DNA of 64,000 nucleotides, taken from the NCBI GenBank assembly GCA_913057725.1, contig CAJXOS010000003.1:43405-107404 (forward strand), written 5' to 3'. Below the pieces are notes generated by a model. The model saw only the letters and a list, made by a program, of their open reading frames with translations, did not search any database and had not been told where the DNA came from. The translations under genes and the position numbers were made by a program. This DNA is from an uncultured Lewinella sp. GTDB taxonomy: Bacteria; Bacteroidota; Bacteroidia; Chitinophagales; Saprospiraceae. This document shows, piece by piece, positions 44,217 to 54,582 of this stretch (position 1 is the stretch's first letter; every line of letters begins with the position of its first letter).

Positions 44217-44254
44217 AAACAGGCTTGAAGAATAATCATTCTTCAAGCCTGTTT
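44217..44254. terminator. Bidirectional terminator between glpD and the FadL-like gene
   Basis: A perfect 17-bp stem, AAACAGGCTTGAAGAAT (44217-44233) with ATTCTTCAAGCCTGTTT (44238-44254), around an AATC loop. The stem ends in AAA/TTT on the two strands, so it can end both convergent genes. Confidence 0.85.
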
Positions 44255-44276
44255 CGATTCTAGCTTAACTCAAGTA

Positions 44277-45737
44277 CTACCAGCGGAAACCTAGCGTAAA
44301 TACAAAGTTCTCGCGTACGGTGTCGTTATCTACAAACTGCTGGGGAGCGTCGCCTGTTAGATAAGGAGTGTAAGACGTCTGCTGAGAATTGCGGCGATAG
44401 GCCACATCTATATAATAGGCACGCTTACGAATACCGGCACCCAAACTGAAAGTGGTATAGAAGTTATCATCCCCTTCAATGGCTGCTTGCTGTGCACCTA
44501 GGCCACCCCGTAGACGAAAATCTTCAATGGCGTATTCTGCGCCCGCACGGATCCGGACAGCATCAGAGAGGTTATCACGTGTTTCCTGATTAACCTCTGC
44601 TTCTATGCCTGAAAAGCCTTCGAATAGGAATTTATTACTACCGTAATTGACGTACTCAATTTCTCCCGTCAGGAAACCATTCTTACTGAAAATGGTACCT
44701 GCACCTGCCATGAAGCGCCATGGCGTACGGAGGCTGTAGTTAAAACTTCCTTCTGGAGAAGAAGCACTGCCAAACTGATTTTGATCTTCGATGGTGTAAT
44801 CATACTCCATTCGCGTCAGGAAGGTCTCATCGATTTGGTAGTAAGTTGGCGTATGGATCGCTGCACTTAGGCGCAAGGCCTGATGGGCACGGTAGATGAC
44901 GCCTAATTTGGCATTGATACCCGTACCATTTACAATTAAAGTCTGATCGTATTGCAGGTCATTGAAGATTGGTACGTTGTCGTTAGGGTCCGTCTCGCGG
45001 TATTCCTTGCGTTCTTCGTAGCGCATGAAGGGCACACCGATAGAGAAACCCCAGAGTACTTTATTTTTTACGTTTCCAGCGAAGCCGAAAGAAAGCTCTT
45101 CGATTTTACCTTCTCTGACCACGGTCTCTTCCCGTTCAATTTCTCGATCCGGGAAATCCGAAAAGTCGCTGAAATAAAAGTTATTGTCTTCAATTAATGC
45201 TTCGGCATCAAAAGCTACACCGGCTTCAAAGTCATCCAGGCCATTGGCGTTAGCCAGTTCCTCGAAGCGTTGGACGATACTCCCTTGCGAGGTGCCTCGA
45301 TAGTAAAACTCTTCATTGAAGTCAGCCAGGCGGTTGATACCCATGGCGAAGTTGAAGGTTTCCATAGAGCGGCCACCACGAGAGCTCGTTACGATGCCGA
45401 TGTTGGGTAAGTTGAACTGTACAGCTGAGTCATCAAACGATAGGTTGTCGCCACCATTTGCTCGCGCCAGTTGTGAGTTGATTGAATTGATGTACAGGCC
45501 TGGGGTCACCATAAATTCGGATTGGCGCATCCAGGCTAGGCCAGCAGGGTTAGTGCTGAGTACGGAAAAATCGGCCCCCAATGGTCCCAGAGCGGATCCG
45601 GCACCCATAAATCGGGCGGTACCGATGGGGTCAAAGCTGGAGTAGCGCAAAGCATCTCCAAAGTTTTGTGCACTTAAAGTTAGGGTTGTAAACAGAGCAA
45701 CAATTAAGCAAAGCGGTTTGAATACATTCATCTTCAT
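44277..45737 (-). CDS. Outer-membrane transport protein, OmpP1/FadL/TodX family
   Basis: 486 residues with a signal peptide (~1-23, ending LSAQ). The FadL signature is at the start of the barrel (GTARFMGAGSALGPLGADFSVLSTNPAGLAWMRQSEF), and the C-terminus ends in an aromatic residue (FVFTLGFRW), the usual beta-barrel assembly signal. FadL-type proteins take up hydrophobic molecules across the outer membrane; in Bacteroidota many are uncharacterised. It ends at the shared bidirectional terminator. The Arg/Ser-rich gene lies upstream, separated by its own terminator. Confidence 0.85.
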   Translation of the reverse strand: MKMNVFKPLCLIVALFTTLTLSAQNFGDALRYSSFDPIGTARFMGAGSALGPLGADFSVLSTNPAGLAWMRQSEFMVTPGLYINSINSQLARANGGDNLSFDDSAVQFNLPNIGIVTSSRGGRSMETFNFAMGINRLADFNEEFYYRGTSQGSIVQRFEELANANGLDDFEAGVAFDAEALIEDNNFYFSDFSDFPDREIEREETVVREGKIEELSFGFAGNVKNKVLWGFSIGVPFMRYEERKEYRETDPNDNVPIFNDLQYDQTLIVNGTGINAKLGVIYRAHQALRLSAAIHTPTYYQIDETFLTRMEYDYTIEDQNQFGSASSPEGSFNYSLRTPWRFMAGAGTIFSKNGFLTGEIEYVNYGSNKFLFEGFSGIEAEVNQETRDNLSDAVRIRAGAEYAIEDFRLRGGLGAQQAAIEGDDNFYTTFSLGAGIRKRAYYIDVAYRRNSQQTSYTPYLTGDAPQQFVDNDTVRENFVFTLGFRW

Positions 45738-45781
45738 CGTTCAGTAGCTGTTTTGGTTTGATGAGGGCGCTGGTTTGATAC

Positions 45782-45820
45782 TAAAAAGAACGGGCGGAAA
45801 TGCTGCCACCTCCACCCGTT
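45782..45820 (-). terminator. Intrinsic terminator of the Arg/Ser-rich gene
   Basis: AACGGGCG (45789-45796) pairs with CACCCGTT (45813-45820) with one G-U pair and a 16-nt loop. On the minus strand it is followed by CTTTTTAG. Confidence 0.75.
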
Positions 45821-45863
45821 GATATTTTTATAGAAACCTAATTTCTGCTAGCTTTCTTTAGCC

Positions 45864-47477
45864 TTATCCGCCACGGCGTGAGCTACCTCCACTCCGGCTT
45901 GATGAGGAGCGAGAAGAGCTGCTACGGCTGCTTGAGCTGCTGCGCGTGCTTGAACTGCGGCTACTAGAGCTGCTACGGTTCATGCTACTGCTACTGCTGC
46001 GGCTGCTGCTACCACGGTTCATGCTGCTTGAGCGGCTTGAACTGCTACGGCTTGGGTTATATCCAGAGCTACGGTTACTTGAGCTACGGCTCGAGTTGTA
46101 ACCAGAACTACGGCTGCGTGATGAGCTTCCACCGCTCCGTGAGGTGCTCGGACGGCTGCTGCTACTGCGTGATGTACTTGGGCGACTACTTCCACTGCTA
46201 CGCGAAGTACTTGGGCGCGTGCTGCGCTGTGTACTTGGTCTTGGCGTAGAGCGTGAGGTAGAAGGCCGTGTACTCCGGCTCGTGCTCGGACGTGTTGTTC
46301 TTGGCGCAGGCCGTGTACTTGGTGTACTGCGGTTGCTGCGTGTACTTGGTGCAGGACGATTGCTGCGCTGTGTGCTCGGTGCAGGGCGGGTACTGCTCCG
46401 AGGTGGAGCAATCTCGCGAGTGCCACGGCTACTACTAGGAGCAGTACGATTATCGTAACTGTTGCTAGGACGCGTACTCCGAGTCGCTGGAGCATTGCGT
46501 GTCACAGGTTCGCGAGTTACGCTCGGCGTAGTAGCAGGGCGAGTTGCCGGCTGACGCTCACTGTAGTCGCGAGTACGGCCAGTGTTAGAAGCAGCGGGGC
46601 TCAAGCTACGACCAGTTGATGGCGCAGTTGTTACTGCTTTACCTCTTGCACGATCGCGTTCTGCCAACGATACGGTTGGGCGATTGCTCGATACGTCCAC
46701 TGGGCCTCGACCAGCTTGCAAGCCAGTTGTACGGTTATTAGTACGTGCAGCTACGGTAGAACCGAAGCGACGTGGTCCGTAAGTAACATTGTTTACGTTG
46801 TTGTCATTGTAAACATTGACCGTGTTGTAAACAAAGTTGTTACCCCATGCTGGTGGGCAGTAAAGGCCACCACCCCAGCGGTTATATCCAAAGTTGTTCC
46901 AGCCGCCATTCCAGCCACCGTTCCAACCCCAGTTGTTCCAGCGGTTCCAACGATTGAAACCATTATTCCAACCAAAGCCAATTGTTACGGTCGGGCCGAA
47001 GCCAAAGGCATAAGGGTTATATCCGAAGTTCCAGCGATTCCAACGGTTCCAGCGATTCCACGAATTCCAGCGGTTCCAACGGTTCCAGCGATTGAAGCCC
47101 CATGGTGAATCATAGATCAATACCGTATTGCCACCAAAAGCAAAAGGATCATAGTAGAAGGCGTCTACATATACAGGATCGAAGTAGTCGAACCCATAGA
47201 ACGGACGATTGAAGCGTCGAATACGTGATGTGTAGTAATAATCATACTGCTGATCATCGTAGTAGTCATAGTCTTCGTCGTCGTAACTGTAGTCGTCATC
47301 GTAGTAGTAATCATCATCATAACCATTGTTTGATGATGTGTTGTACGACCCACTGTTGTAGTACCCCGAATCCGTGTCCGGGTCGTAGTACATGTCGTCG
47401 TACTGAGCCGAAAGCACGGTGCTTACCAGCATAAGGGCGGGTAAAAGCATCCACGCAGCCAGGTTTCTAATTCTCAT
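45864..47477 (-). CDS. Secreted low-complexity protein with Tyr/Asp, Trp/Asn/Arg and Arg/Ser zones
   Basis: 537 residues from the ATG at 47475-47477, giving a signal peptide (MRIRNLAAWM ... STVLSAQ); an upstream start would bury it. Residues 26-82 are Tyr/Asp-rich and very acidic. ~86-125 is a short ordered segment (RFNRPFYGFDYFDPVYVDAFYYD). ~127-200 is an array of WNR repeats and Gly/Asn/Trp turns. ~330-537 is almost only Arg, Ser, Pro and Thr and strongly basic. The two ends are oppositely charged, so self-association or binding to polyanions is plausible (inference). Similar acidic-Tyr/Trp-Asn proteins occur in Bacteroidota as hypotheticals. The RS part may be partly an effect of repeat slippage. 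No enzyme motif. Confidence 0.75.
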   Translation of the reverse strand: MRIRNLAAWMLLPALMLVSTVLSAQYDDMYYDPDTDSGYYNSGSYNTSSNNGYDDDYYYDDDYSYDDEDYDYYDDQQYDYYYTSRIRRFNRPFYGFDYFDPVYVDAFYYDPFAFGGNTVLIYDSPWGFNRWNRWNRWNSWNRWNRWNRWNFGYNPYAFGFGPTVTIGFGWNNGFNRWNRWNNWGWNGGWNGGWNNFGYNRWGGGLYCPPAWGNNFVYNTVNVYNDNNVNNVTYGPRRFGSTVAARTNNRTTGLQAGRGPVDVSSNRPTVSLAERDRARGKAVTTAPSTGRSLSPAASNTGRTRDYSERQPATRPATTPSVTREPVTRNAPATRSTRPSNSYDNRTAPSSSRGTREIAPPRSSTRPAPSTQRSNRPAPSTRSNRSTPSTRPAPRTTRPSTSRSTRPSTSRSTPRPSTQRSTRPSTSRSSGSSRPSTSRSSSSRPSTSRSGGSSSRSRSSGYNSSRSSSNRSSGYNPSRSSSSRSSSMNRGSSSRSSSSSMNRSSSSSRSSSTRSSSSSRSSSSRSSSSRSGGSSRRGG

Positions 47478-47541
47478 ATTCAATTTATTTGGCGTAATCA
47501 CTGCAACACTCATTTTTATATCTTATCAAGCCCTAAATTAT

Positions 47542-47549
47542 TACTTTTG
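47542..47549 (+). promoter_or_regulatory. Possible proS promoter -7 box
   Basis: TACTTTTG matches TAnnTTTG exactly but is about 225 bp before proS and has no well-spaced -33 element. It would give a long leader; support is weak. Confidence 0.3.
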
Positions 47550-47773
47550 TGCCTGATTTTTAGTTAAGGCGGTATTAAAAGGGCTCTTATGGTCTGTTAA
47601 ATACCTTTAACATAGTGATTTAACTATTGTTAAGACGCGCTAGGAACTATTTAGTCACCTTCTGGCGTTAGTCCTAAAACCTTGAAAATCAAAAGGCTTC
47701 TTGTTAAGAAAACAAACTAATTACCAATCTGGTTGGCTCGCCATCACCAGTAAAAAACCAGGATAGGCAACCC

Positions 47774-49246
47774 ATGGCAAAAGCAATAACAAACCGCAGC
47801 GAAGACTACTCACAGTGGTATATTGATATCGTTAAGAAGGCCCAGCTGGCCGATAACTCTGCCGTACGCGGCTGCATGGTGATTAAGCCCTATGGTTTTG
47901 CACTGTGGGAAAACATGCGCGACCAGCTCGATACCATGTTCAAGGAGACTGGGCACGTCAATGCGTACTTCCCATTATTTGTGCCAAAGAGTCTGTTTGA
48001 GGCAGAAGAGAAGAATGCCGAAGGATTCGCTAAGGAATGTGCCGTTGTTACGCACTATCGCTTGAAGAATAATCCAGATGAAGCTGGTAAGCTGATGGTT
48101 GACCCTGAAGCAAGACTAGAGGAAGAATTGGTGGTTCGCCCAACCAGTGAAGCCATTATCTGGAATACCTATCGGGATTGGATCAACTCTTACCGTGATC
48201 TACCACTACTGATCAACCAGTGGGCAAACGTAGTGCGTTGGGAGATGCGTACGCGCTTGTTCTTGCGTACTGCTGAATTCCTATGGCAAGAAGGTCATAC
48301 CGCTCACGCTACTCGTGAAGAAGCAATTGAGGAAACCAAGCGGATGCAAGAGGTGTACGCAACCTTCGCTGAGGAGTATATGGCTATGCCAGTTGTTCGC
48401 GGTGTGAAGTCGGAGAGTGAGCGTTTTGCCGGGGCCGATGATACTTATACCATCGAAGCGCTAATGCAAGATGGGAAAGCGCTGCAGGCAGGAACATCTC
48501 ACTTCTTAGGTCAGAACTTTGCTAAGGCTTTTGAGGTGAAGTTTTTGAATGAAAACAACCAGCAAGAGTACGTTTGGGCTACTTCCTGGGGGGTATCTAC
48601 CCGCTTGATTGGTGGTTTGATTATGACGCACTCTGATGATGCCGGTTTGGTTCTTCCTCCTCGGCTGGCTCCAGTTCAGGTGGTGATTGTGCCAATTCCA
48701 AAGCCAGTTCCAGAGATTAATGAGGTAGCGGAAAAGATCATGGCGGAATTGAAGGCCAAAGGTATCCGCGTAGAATATGATACGGACGCCAAGAAGCGCC
48801 CAGGATTCAAATTCGCCGAGCATGAGATGCGTGGTGTGCCAGTTCGAATTGGTATCGGTAAGCGCGATTTGGAGAAGGGCGTGGTAGAAGTAGCTCGCCG
48901 TGATACCAAGGAGAAAGAACAGCAGCCACTAGGAGGTGTTGTTGAGCACGTAGCGCAGTTGCTGGAAGATATTCAGAATAACCTCTACGATCGTGCTGTG
49001 AAGTTCCGTGAAGAAAAGACCACTAGCGTGGATAACTTTGATGACTTCAAAGCGGTGCTTGAGCAAGAAATCCCAGGCTTTATTTCGGCTCACTGGGATG
49101 GTACTGCAGAGACCGAGCAAAAGATCAAGGAACTAACAAAAGCGACTATTCGTTGTATCCCTAACGATGCGCCAGAGGAAGATGGAGTTTGTGTATACAG
49201 TGGCAAGCCATCTAAGCGGCGCGTTTTGTTCGCTAAGGCTTATTAA
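47774..49246 (+). CDS. proS: Prolyl-tRNA synthetase (short archaeal/eukaryal-type)
   Basis: 490 residues. Class II synthetase motifs: motif 1 region ([19 protein letters not shown]), motif 2 ([26 protein letters not shown]) and motif 3 ([21 protein letters not shown]). The anticodon-binding domain follows, with the ProS type 3 C-terminal zinc-like domain ending in Tyr (RVLFAKAY), typical of Bacteroidota. It charges tRNA-Pro in the cytosol. No editing (INS) domain is present, as expected for this class. Ends with a good terminator. Confidence 0.95.
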   Translation: MAKAITNRSEDYSQWYIDIVKKAQLADNSAVRGCMVIKPYGFALWENMRDQLDTMFKETGHVNAYFPLFVPKSLFEAEEKNAEGFAKECAVVTHYRLKNNPDEAGKLMVDPEARLEEELVVRPTSEAIIWNTYRDWINSYRDLPLLINQWANVVRWEMRTRLFLRTAEFLWQEGHTAHATREEAIEETKRMQEVYATFAEEYMAMPVVRGVKSESERFAGADDTYTIEALMQDGKALQAGTSHFLGQNFAKAFEVKFLNENNQQEYVWATSWGVSTRLIGGLIMTHSDDAGLVLPPRLAPVQVVIVPIPKPVPEINEVAEKIMAELKAKGIRVEYDTDAKKRPGFKFAEHEMRGVPVRIGIGKRDLEKGVVEVARRDTKEKEQQPLGGVVEHVAQLLEDIQNNLYDRAVKFREEKTTSVDNFDDFKAVLEQEIPGFISAHWDGTAETEQKIKELTKATIRCIPNDAPEEDGVCVYSGKPSKRRVLFAKAY

Positions 49247-49302
49247 CGGAGCGCATTGGCTGTTTTGCTGATGCTACAGCAGGAACAAAGAAATCAGCTA
49301 GT

Positions 49303-49342
49303 AGGAGGAAGTGCACTCGAGTGCTTCCTCCTTTCTTATTTT
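49303..49342 (+). terminator. Intrinsic terminator of proS
   Basis: AGGAGGAA (49303-49310) pairs with TTCCTCCT (49325-49332); the inner GCACTCGAGTGC is itself a 12-bp palindrome, with a 2-nt bulge between. TTCTTATTTT follows. Confidence 0.82.
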
Positions 49343-49345
49343 CCG

Positions 49346-49353
49346 TACTTTTG
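49346..49353 (+). promoter_or_regulatory. Possible rlmD-operon promoter -7 box
   Basis: TACTTTTG, exact match to TAnnTTTG, directly after the proS terminator and about 120 bp upstream of rlmD. The -33 element is not clear. Confidence 0.4.
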
Positions 49354-49472
49354 CGCTCAATTTCTCGGCAAGGAGGTATAGCTTGAGACACTCTTAAGCA
49401 GGAGGTATAAACTCCAGTTAAGTTCCTCGAGATTCTCCCGTTATAAGGGGAGGCGAAAAGAAAAAATCGAAT

Positions 49473-50885
49473 ATGGCTCGTCGTAGGCGTTTTCCAGAAA
49501 TGTTGTTTCAAGTTGCCTTTACCAGTATGGCCGATAAGGGGCGTTGTGTAGGGCGTGATCCCGAAGGGCGGGTAGTGTTCGCTGAAGGTGCTGCACCTGG
49601 TGATGTGGCAGATGTGCGTATTTTCAAGAAGCGCAAAGGAGTGCTTTGGGGAAGACCCGAGCACTTTCATCAAAAATCGGAAGATCGTGTAGAGCCATTC
49701 TGCGATCATTTCGGTGTTTGTGGAGGTTGCAAGTGGCAACATGTCGACTACAACGCGCAGCTCCGCCACAAGGAGCAAGGCGTTTACGATACCATTCAAC
49801 GAATTGGTAAGGTAGAGGTGGCCGAGAAGCAACCTATTTTGGGAGGAGCAGAAACAACTTACTACCGTAATAAGCTAGAGTTTGGTTGTGCTAACCGACG
49901 TTGGCTAACGGAAGAGGAAGTCAAGGACGAGAGTATTTCTCAGATGGAAAACGTCGTTGGATTTCACCGCCCCGGTGCCTACGATAAGCTAATCCAGATT
50001 GACCATTGTTATCTACAGGCAGAGCCTTCTAACACCCTCCGTAATGGGATCAAGGCTTTAGCTATTGAAATGGAGATGCCGTTCTTCGATATGCGAGAGC
50101 GGACGGGCATGATTCGGCAGTTGATGATTCGTACCAGCACCCTTGGGCAGACAATGATCCTCATCGCTTTCTTCGAAGACAAGCAAGATATGATCAAGCC
50201 GTTTTTGGCGGCGGTTCAAGAGAAGTTCCCACAAGTTACCAGCCTGTTCTACTGCATCAATCCGAAGGTAAATGAGTACCTAATGGATTTGGAGATGCGC
50301 TTGTACAGTGGGCAGCCTTTCATGGAAGAAAAGCTAGGCAATGTTCGCTATCAAATTGGGCCAAAGTCATTTTTTCAGACCAACACCAAACAAGGTGAGC
50401 GCCTATTCGAGGTGGCAGCGGAGTTTGCTGATTTGAAGGGGACGGAGAATGTTTATGATCTCTACACGGGCATTGGTAGTATAGCACTATTCTTGGCTGA
50501 CAAGTGCAAGCAAGTTGTTGGTATTGAGGAAATCGCTGCAGCCATCGATGATGCAAAGAAGAACGCGGCACTAAATGAAATTGAAAACGCCGTTTTCTAT
50601 GCCGGAGATGTAAAGGATATTCTCACGACGGAATTTGCAGAAAAACATGGCAAACCTGATCTGCTAATCACAGACCCTCCTCGGGCCGGAATGCACCCTA
50701 AAGTGGTACAGATGCTCATACAATTAGGAGCACCACGGATGGTATATGTAAGTTGTAATCCAGCTACTCAGGCGCGTGACTTACAACTGTTGGATGAGCA
50801 TTACCGAGTTGAAAAAATGCGACCAGTGGATATGTTTCCTCACACTGCTCATGTCGAAAACGTCGCCCTACTTGTTAAAAGATAA
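49473..50885 (+). CDS. rlmD: 23S rRNA (uracil-C5)-methyltransferase RlmD
   Basis: 470 residues. An N-terminal TRAM domain (~13-66) for RNA binding precedes the Fe-S cluster cysteines C77, C83, C86 (C-x5-C-x2-C) with a fourth ligand near HCYLQ. The catalytic part has SAM motif YDLYTGIGSIALFLA, DPPRAGMHP and the nucleophile motif SCNPATQARDL. It methylates U1939 (E. coli numbering) or an equivalent uridine in 23S rRNA; RlmC/RlmCD-type specificity cannot be excluded. It starts an apparent operon with a small unknown gene and the kinase gene. Confidence 0.9.
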   Translation: MARRRRFPEMLFQVAFTSMADKGRCVGRDPEGRVVFAEGAAPGDVADVRIFKKRKGVLWGRPEHFHQKSEDRVEPFCDHFGVCGGCKWQHVDYNAQLRHKEQGVYDTIQRIGKVEVAEKQPILGGAETTYYRNKLEFGCANRRWLTEEEVKDESISQMENVVGFHRPGAYDKLIQIDHCYLQAEPSNTLRNGIKALAIEMEMPFFDMRERTGMIRQLMIRTSTLGQTMILIAFFEDKQDMIKPFLAAVQEKFPQVTSLFYCINPKVNEYLMDLEMRLYSGQPFMEEKLGNVRYQIGPKSFFQTNTKQGERLFEVAAEFADLKGTENVYDLYTGIGSIALFLADKCKQVVGIEEIAAAIDDAKKNAALNEIENAVFYAGDVKDILTTEFAEKHGKPDLLITDPPRAGMHPKVVQMLIQLGAPRMVYVSCNPATQARDLQLLDEHYRVEKMRPVDMFPHTAHVENVALLVKR

Positions 50886-50950
50886 TCGACGGTTTCCGGT
50901 GATATCAATAAGTCTGTATCTTAGGTTATCGGAAGCTGATAAGTGATATT

Positions 50951-51316
50951 ATGCTGAGCGAGAAAGAATTACACGAATTGCGGAAGGTACTCCTGCCTTA
51001 TTTGTCCTTACTGGAAAAAACGGCTACTTCTGTACAAGATCAGGATATTTCAAACTACCCGGTCTTCGTTTTATACCAGCAAGAAGAGAATGCCGGGCTG
51101 GGTATTCCAGTAGTGGCAGGAACTCCTGAAAATGAAGGTTGGTCGGTGAATGTATCGACTTTAGAGGAGCTAGCGACAAAAAAAGTGGTCGCAATGGAGA
51201 ACGTTGAGCGCTTTTCTTCCGTATACAAGACCAATCCAGAAGCACTTTGCTGCCTGGTATGGAAAGGAGGAGCTGCTCAAATCGTCTTTATTCCAGGTAC
51301 CGGGGAGGAGGTGTAG
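50951..51316 (+). CDS. Hypothetical protein, conserved-looking
   Basis: 121 residues, no signal peptide or TM. A helical start (EKELHELRKVLLPYLSLLEKTATSV) precedes a beta-rich body (FVLYQQEENAGLGIPVVAG; ALCCLVWKGGAAQIVFIPG). I do not recognise the family. It lies 65 bp after rlmD and 18 bp before the histidine kinase gene, so it may be co-expressed with the kinase. Confidence 0.6.
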   Translation: MLSEKELHELRKVLLPYLSLLEKTATSVQDQDISNYPVFVLYQQEENAGLGIPVVAGTPENEGWSVNVSTLEELATKKVVAMENVERFSSVYKTNPEALCCLVWKGGAAQIVFIPGTGEEV

Positions 51317-51334
51317 CAACACAAAAATTCTACC

Positions 51335-53284
51335 ATGAGAAAAGCACCAGTGCAAGGTCCAGTGCGATCTACCTTGGCCGCTCAGCGGTCAGTGGTACGG
51401 GTGCTTCTTATCGAAGATGATTCCAGTTACGCTGATCTAGTCAAGATTCTCCTGTCAGCGAATCCAGAACAAGAATGTGAAGTAACAGTAGCCAGTACAC
51501 TTGCAGAGGGCCTTCGCTCCCTGGAGCAGCGCCTGGATTTAGATGCGGTACTTCTCGATCTTTCATTGCCAGATAGTACCGGCCTGGATACGCTATTGGC
51601 TGTGCTGGGGGCATTTCCTACCATCAACGTAATTGTTCTCACAGGATCTGATGACCAAGAGCAGGGCATTTTAGCCGTAGGTGCAGGAGCTCAGGATTAT
51701 TTAGTGAAGGGTGAGTTTGAGCCCAATCAACTGGCACGTGTGCTGCGTTTCTCCATGGAGCGTAAGCAAATTTTGATGCGCCTGGAGGAAGCGCAACGTA
51801 TTGCCAAGATCGGCAATTGGGAGCTGCGTCCAGAAGAAAGTTACTTTTTTGCTAGCCCGCAACTTTATGAGACCCTTGGACTTGATGCCGCTCGTGACCA
51901 AATAAGCTATGGAGACCTTCTAGAAGAGGAACATCCATTGCATATTCTACTCCAACATACCCAGAACTTAGAAGATGATGAGGAAGGTGACAGTTTGGAG
52001 TTTGTCCTTAATGATGGCAGTAAACGACACCTGCTGCTCACTAGCAAGCGTCTAGAACAGAAGGATGGCGTACCCGTATACATCGGCACTTTGCAAGATA
52101 CCACCTTGCAACGAAAAGCTGAAGAGTTACAACGAGCTCAGGAATTGGCAGAGGAAACTGCCCGAGTGAGGGAACAGGTCATTGCTACGGTTAGCCACGA
52201 ACTACGTACTCCGATGAATGCTATTGTCGGGATGAGTCATTTATTGGCGGAAACGCAAATGGATGAGGAGCAAGGGCAATATGTAACGGCAGTTCAAGAG
52301 GCATCACAACTCCTTCTGGGAATTATCAATGATATACTACTGACTTCTAGTCTGCAAAATGATGCCTTGCAACTCGAAGAAGCACCCTTTGATCTCACAC
52401 TAACGGTACGTGGTATTATAGCCATGTTGCGACCGAAAGCCGAGGCCAAAGGCCTACAGTTGTTATTGGATATACAGCCCTCAATACCAGGGCGTATACT
52501 TGGCGATAAGCAACGTATCAGTCAGGTGTTATACAATGTAATTGGTAACGCTATTAAGTTCACGGATGAGGGTGAAGTAGGAATTCAGGTGACTGTGCTT
52601 GAGGAGACTTATTCGCTGAAGGTATGGGATACAGGGCCAGGCATTCCGCCGGAAAAGCAGCAAGAAATATTTCAGCCTTTCAGCCGCTTAGAATCCAGTG
52701 CTACAAAACAGGAGGGAACGGGCTTGGGACTAAATATTACCCAAGCCTTGGTACAGCGTATGGGTGGTGAAATCGGTTTGGCGTCGACCCTTGGGCAAGG
52801 ATCGGAATTTGAGATAGTGTTGCCTTTGAAAATTGTAGACCAGAGCCAGGTACCCATAGTGCCTGAAGTTGATTATAGTCCAGTAAGTGAAGTGCCGGCT
52901 GATCGTATTCTATTGGTGGAAGACCACAAGATGAACCAGATCGTCTTAAAACAAACACTGGCGAAGAAATGGCCAGATCTTCAGGTTCGAATCGCCTCGA
53001 ATGGAGCCGAGGCGAAGCAGTTACTATCGCAGGAAGACTTTGATGTAGTCTTAATGGATATTCAACTTCCGGATACGGACGGTTTTACGCTTACGCAGGA
53101 GTTGCGATCCCAGCCTGATAATCGAAATGTGAATACACCGGTCCTGGCAATGACGGCGCAAGCGCAGGTGGCTAATGACGATCGATATTTAGAGGTCGGT
53201 ATGGTCGACTTCGTGTTGAAACCCTTTAACCCTGAGGAATTATACCAGAAGTTAACCCAGCATAGTTTAAAGAACAACACATAA
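51335..53284 (+). CDS. Hybrid histidine kinase (REC-PAS-HisKA-HATPase-REC)
   Basis: 649 residues, cytosolic (no TM). Domains: an N-terminal receiver (~22-140, phospho-acceptor Asp75, Lys125), a PAS-like segment (~150-255), a helix and HisKA with the phospho-His in VSHELRTPMN (His288), HATPase_c (~390-498: N-box Asn405, DTGPGI, GTGLGL) and a C-terminal receiver (~525-645, Asp575). It is a typical relay kinase: signal through the first receiver or PAS, then His288 to Asp575 to an Hpt. The Hpt protein is encoded 8 bp downstream. No output DNA-binding gene is nearby. Confidence 0.93.
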   Translation: MRKAPVQGPVRSTLAAQRSVVRVLLIEDDSSYADLVKILLSANPEQECEVTVASTLAEGLRSLEQRLDLDAVLLDLSLPDSTGLDTLLAVLGAFPTINVIVLTGSDDQEQGILAVGAGAQDYLVKGEFEPNQLARVLRFSMERKQILMRLEEAQRIAKIGNWELRPEESYFFASPQLYETLGLDAARDQISYGDLLEEEHPLHILLQHTQNLEDDEEGDSLEFVLNDGSKRHLLLTSKRLEQKDGVPVYIGTLQDTTLQRKAEELQRAQELAEETARVREQVIATVSHELRTPMNAIVGMSHLLAETQMDEEQGQYVTAVQEASQLLLGIINDILLTSSLQNDALQLEEAPFDLTLTVRGIIAMLRPKAEAKGLQLLLDIQPSIPGRILGDKQRISQVLYNVIGNAIKFTDEGEVGIQVTVLEETYSLKVWDTGPGIPPEKQQEIFQPFSRLESSATKQEGTGLGLNITQALVQRMGGEIGLASTLGQGSEFEIVLPLKIVDQSQVPIVPEVDYSPVSEVPADRILLVEDHKMNQIVLKQTLAKKWPDLQVRIASNGAEAKQLLSQEDFDVVLMDIQLPDTDGFTLTQELRSQPDNRNVNTPVLAMTAQAQVANDDRYLEVGMVDFVLKPFNPEELYQKLTQHSLKNNT

Positions 53285-53292
53285 CAAACATC

Positions 53293-53643
53293 ATGATCAA
53301 GCACAAGTCATTAGATCTTCGCTACATGGAAACCATGGCAGCGGGTGATCAGGAGACCATGAATGCGCTATTGACAAGCCTTCGACAAGAGTTAAGTAAT
53401 AATAGGGGAGTAGCTCGTCGCCTGTACCAAAACGCGCAGTGGTCAGAGTTGGAGCGTTTTTGTCACCATTTCAAATCTACATTGAGTTTTTCAGGAAATA
53501 CCCAACTGATTAATGCTAACTTGCAGCTGTGGGACATGGCCAAGAATAGTGGTGGAAATACGGCTATGGCTGATACCGTCCTACGAGAGCTCGAACAAAG
53601 GTGCCAAGCAGTGGTGCGAGAGCTCAATCAGATGCTCAAATAG
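53293..53643 (+). CDS. Hpt phosphotransfer protein
   Basis: 116 residues, helical. The motif HHFKST places the phospho-histidine at His58 in the H-x-x-K-(G/S) pattern of Hpt four-helix bundles. It starts 8 bp after the hybrid kinase stop and is the evident next step of that relay. Its final receiver is not in the window. Confidence 0.88.
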   Translation: MIKHKSLDLRYMETMAAGDQETMNALLTSLRQELSNNRGVARRLYQNAQWSELERFCHHFKSTLSFSGNTQLINANLQLWDMAKNSGGNTAMADTVLRELEQRCQAVVRELNQMLK

Positions 53644-53652
53644 AATTTATCC

Positions 53653-54525
<873 letters not shown>

Positions 54526-54582
54526 CTAAATTGTATTTCTCCTTTTTTATTTTCCTTGCCTTAACCGACAAAATCATAGAAA

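Noticed and set aside
46019..46495. Minus-strand open frame of 158 codons inside the Arg/Ser-rich gene
   Set aside because: An out-of-frame by-product of the same repeated codons; it yields an Ala/Val/His-rich low-complexity sequence with no start support.
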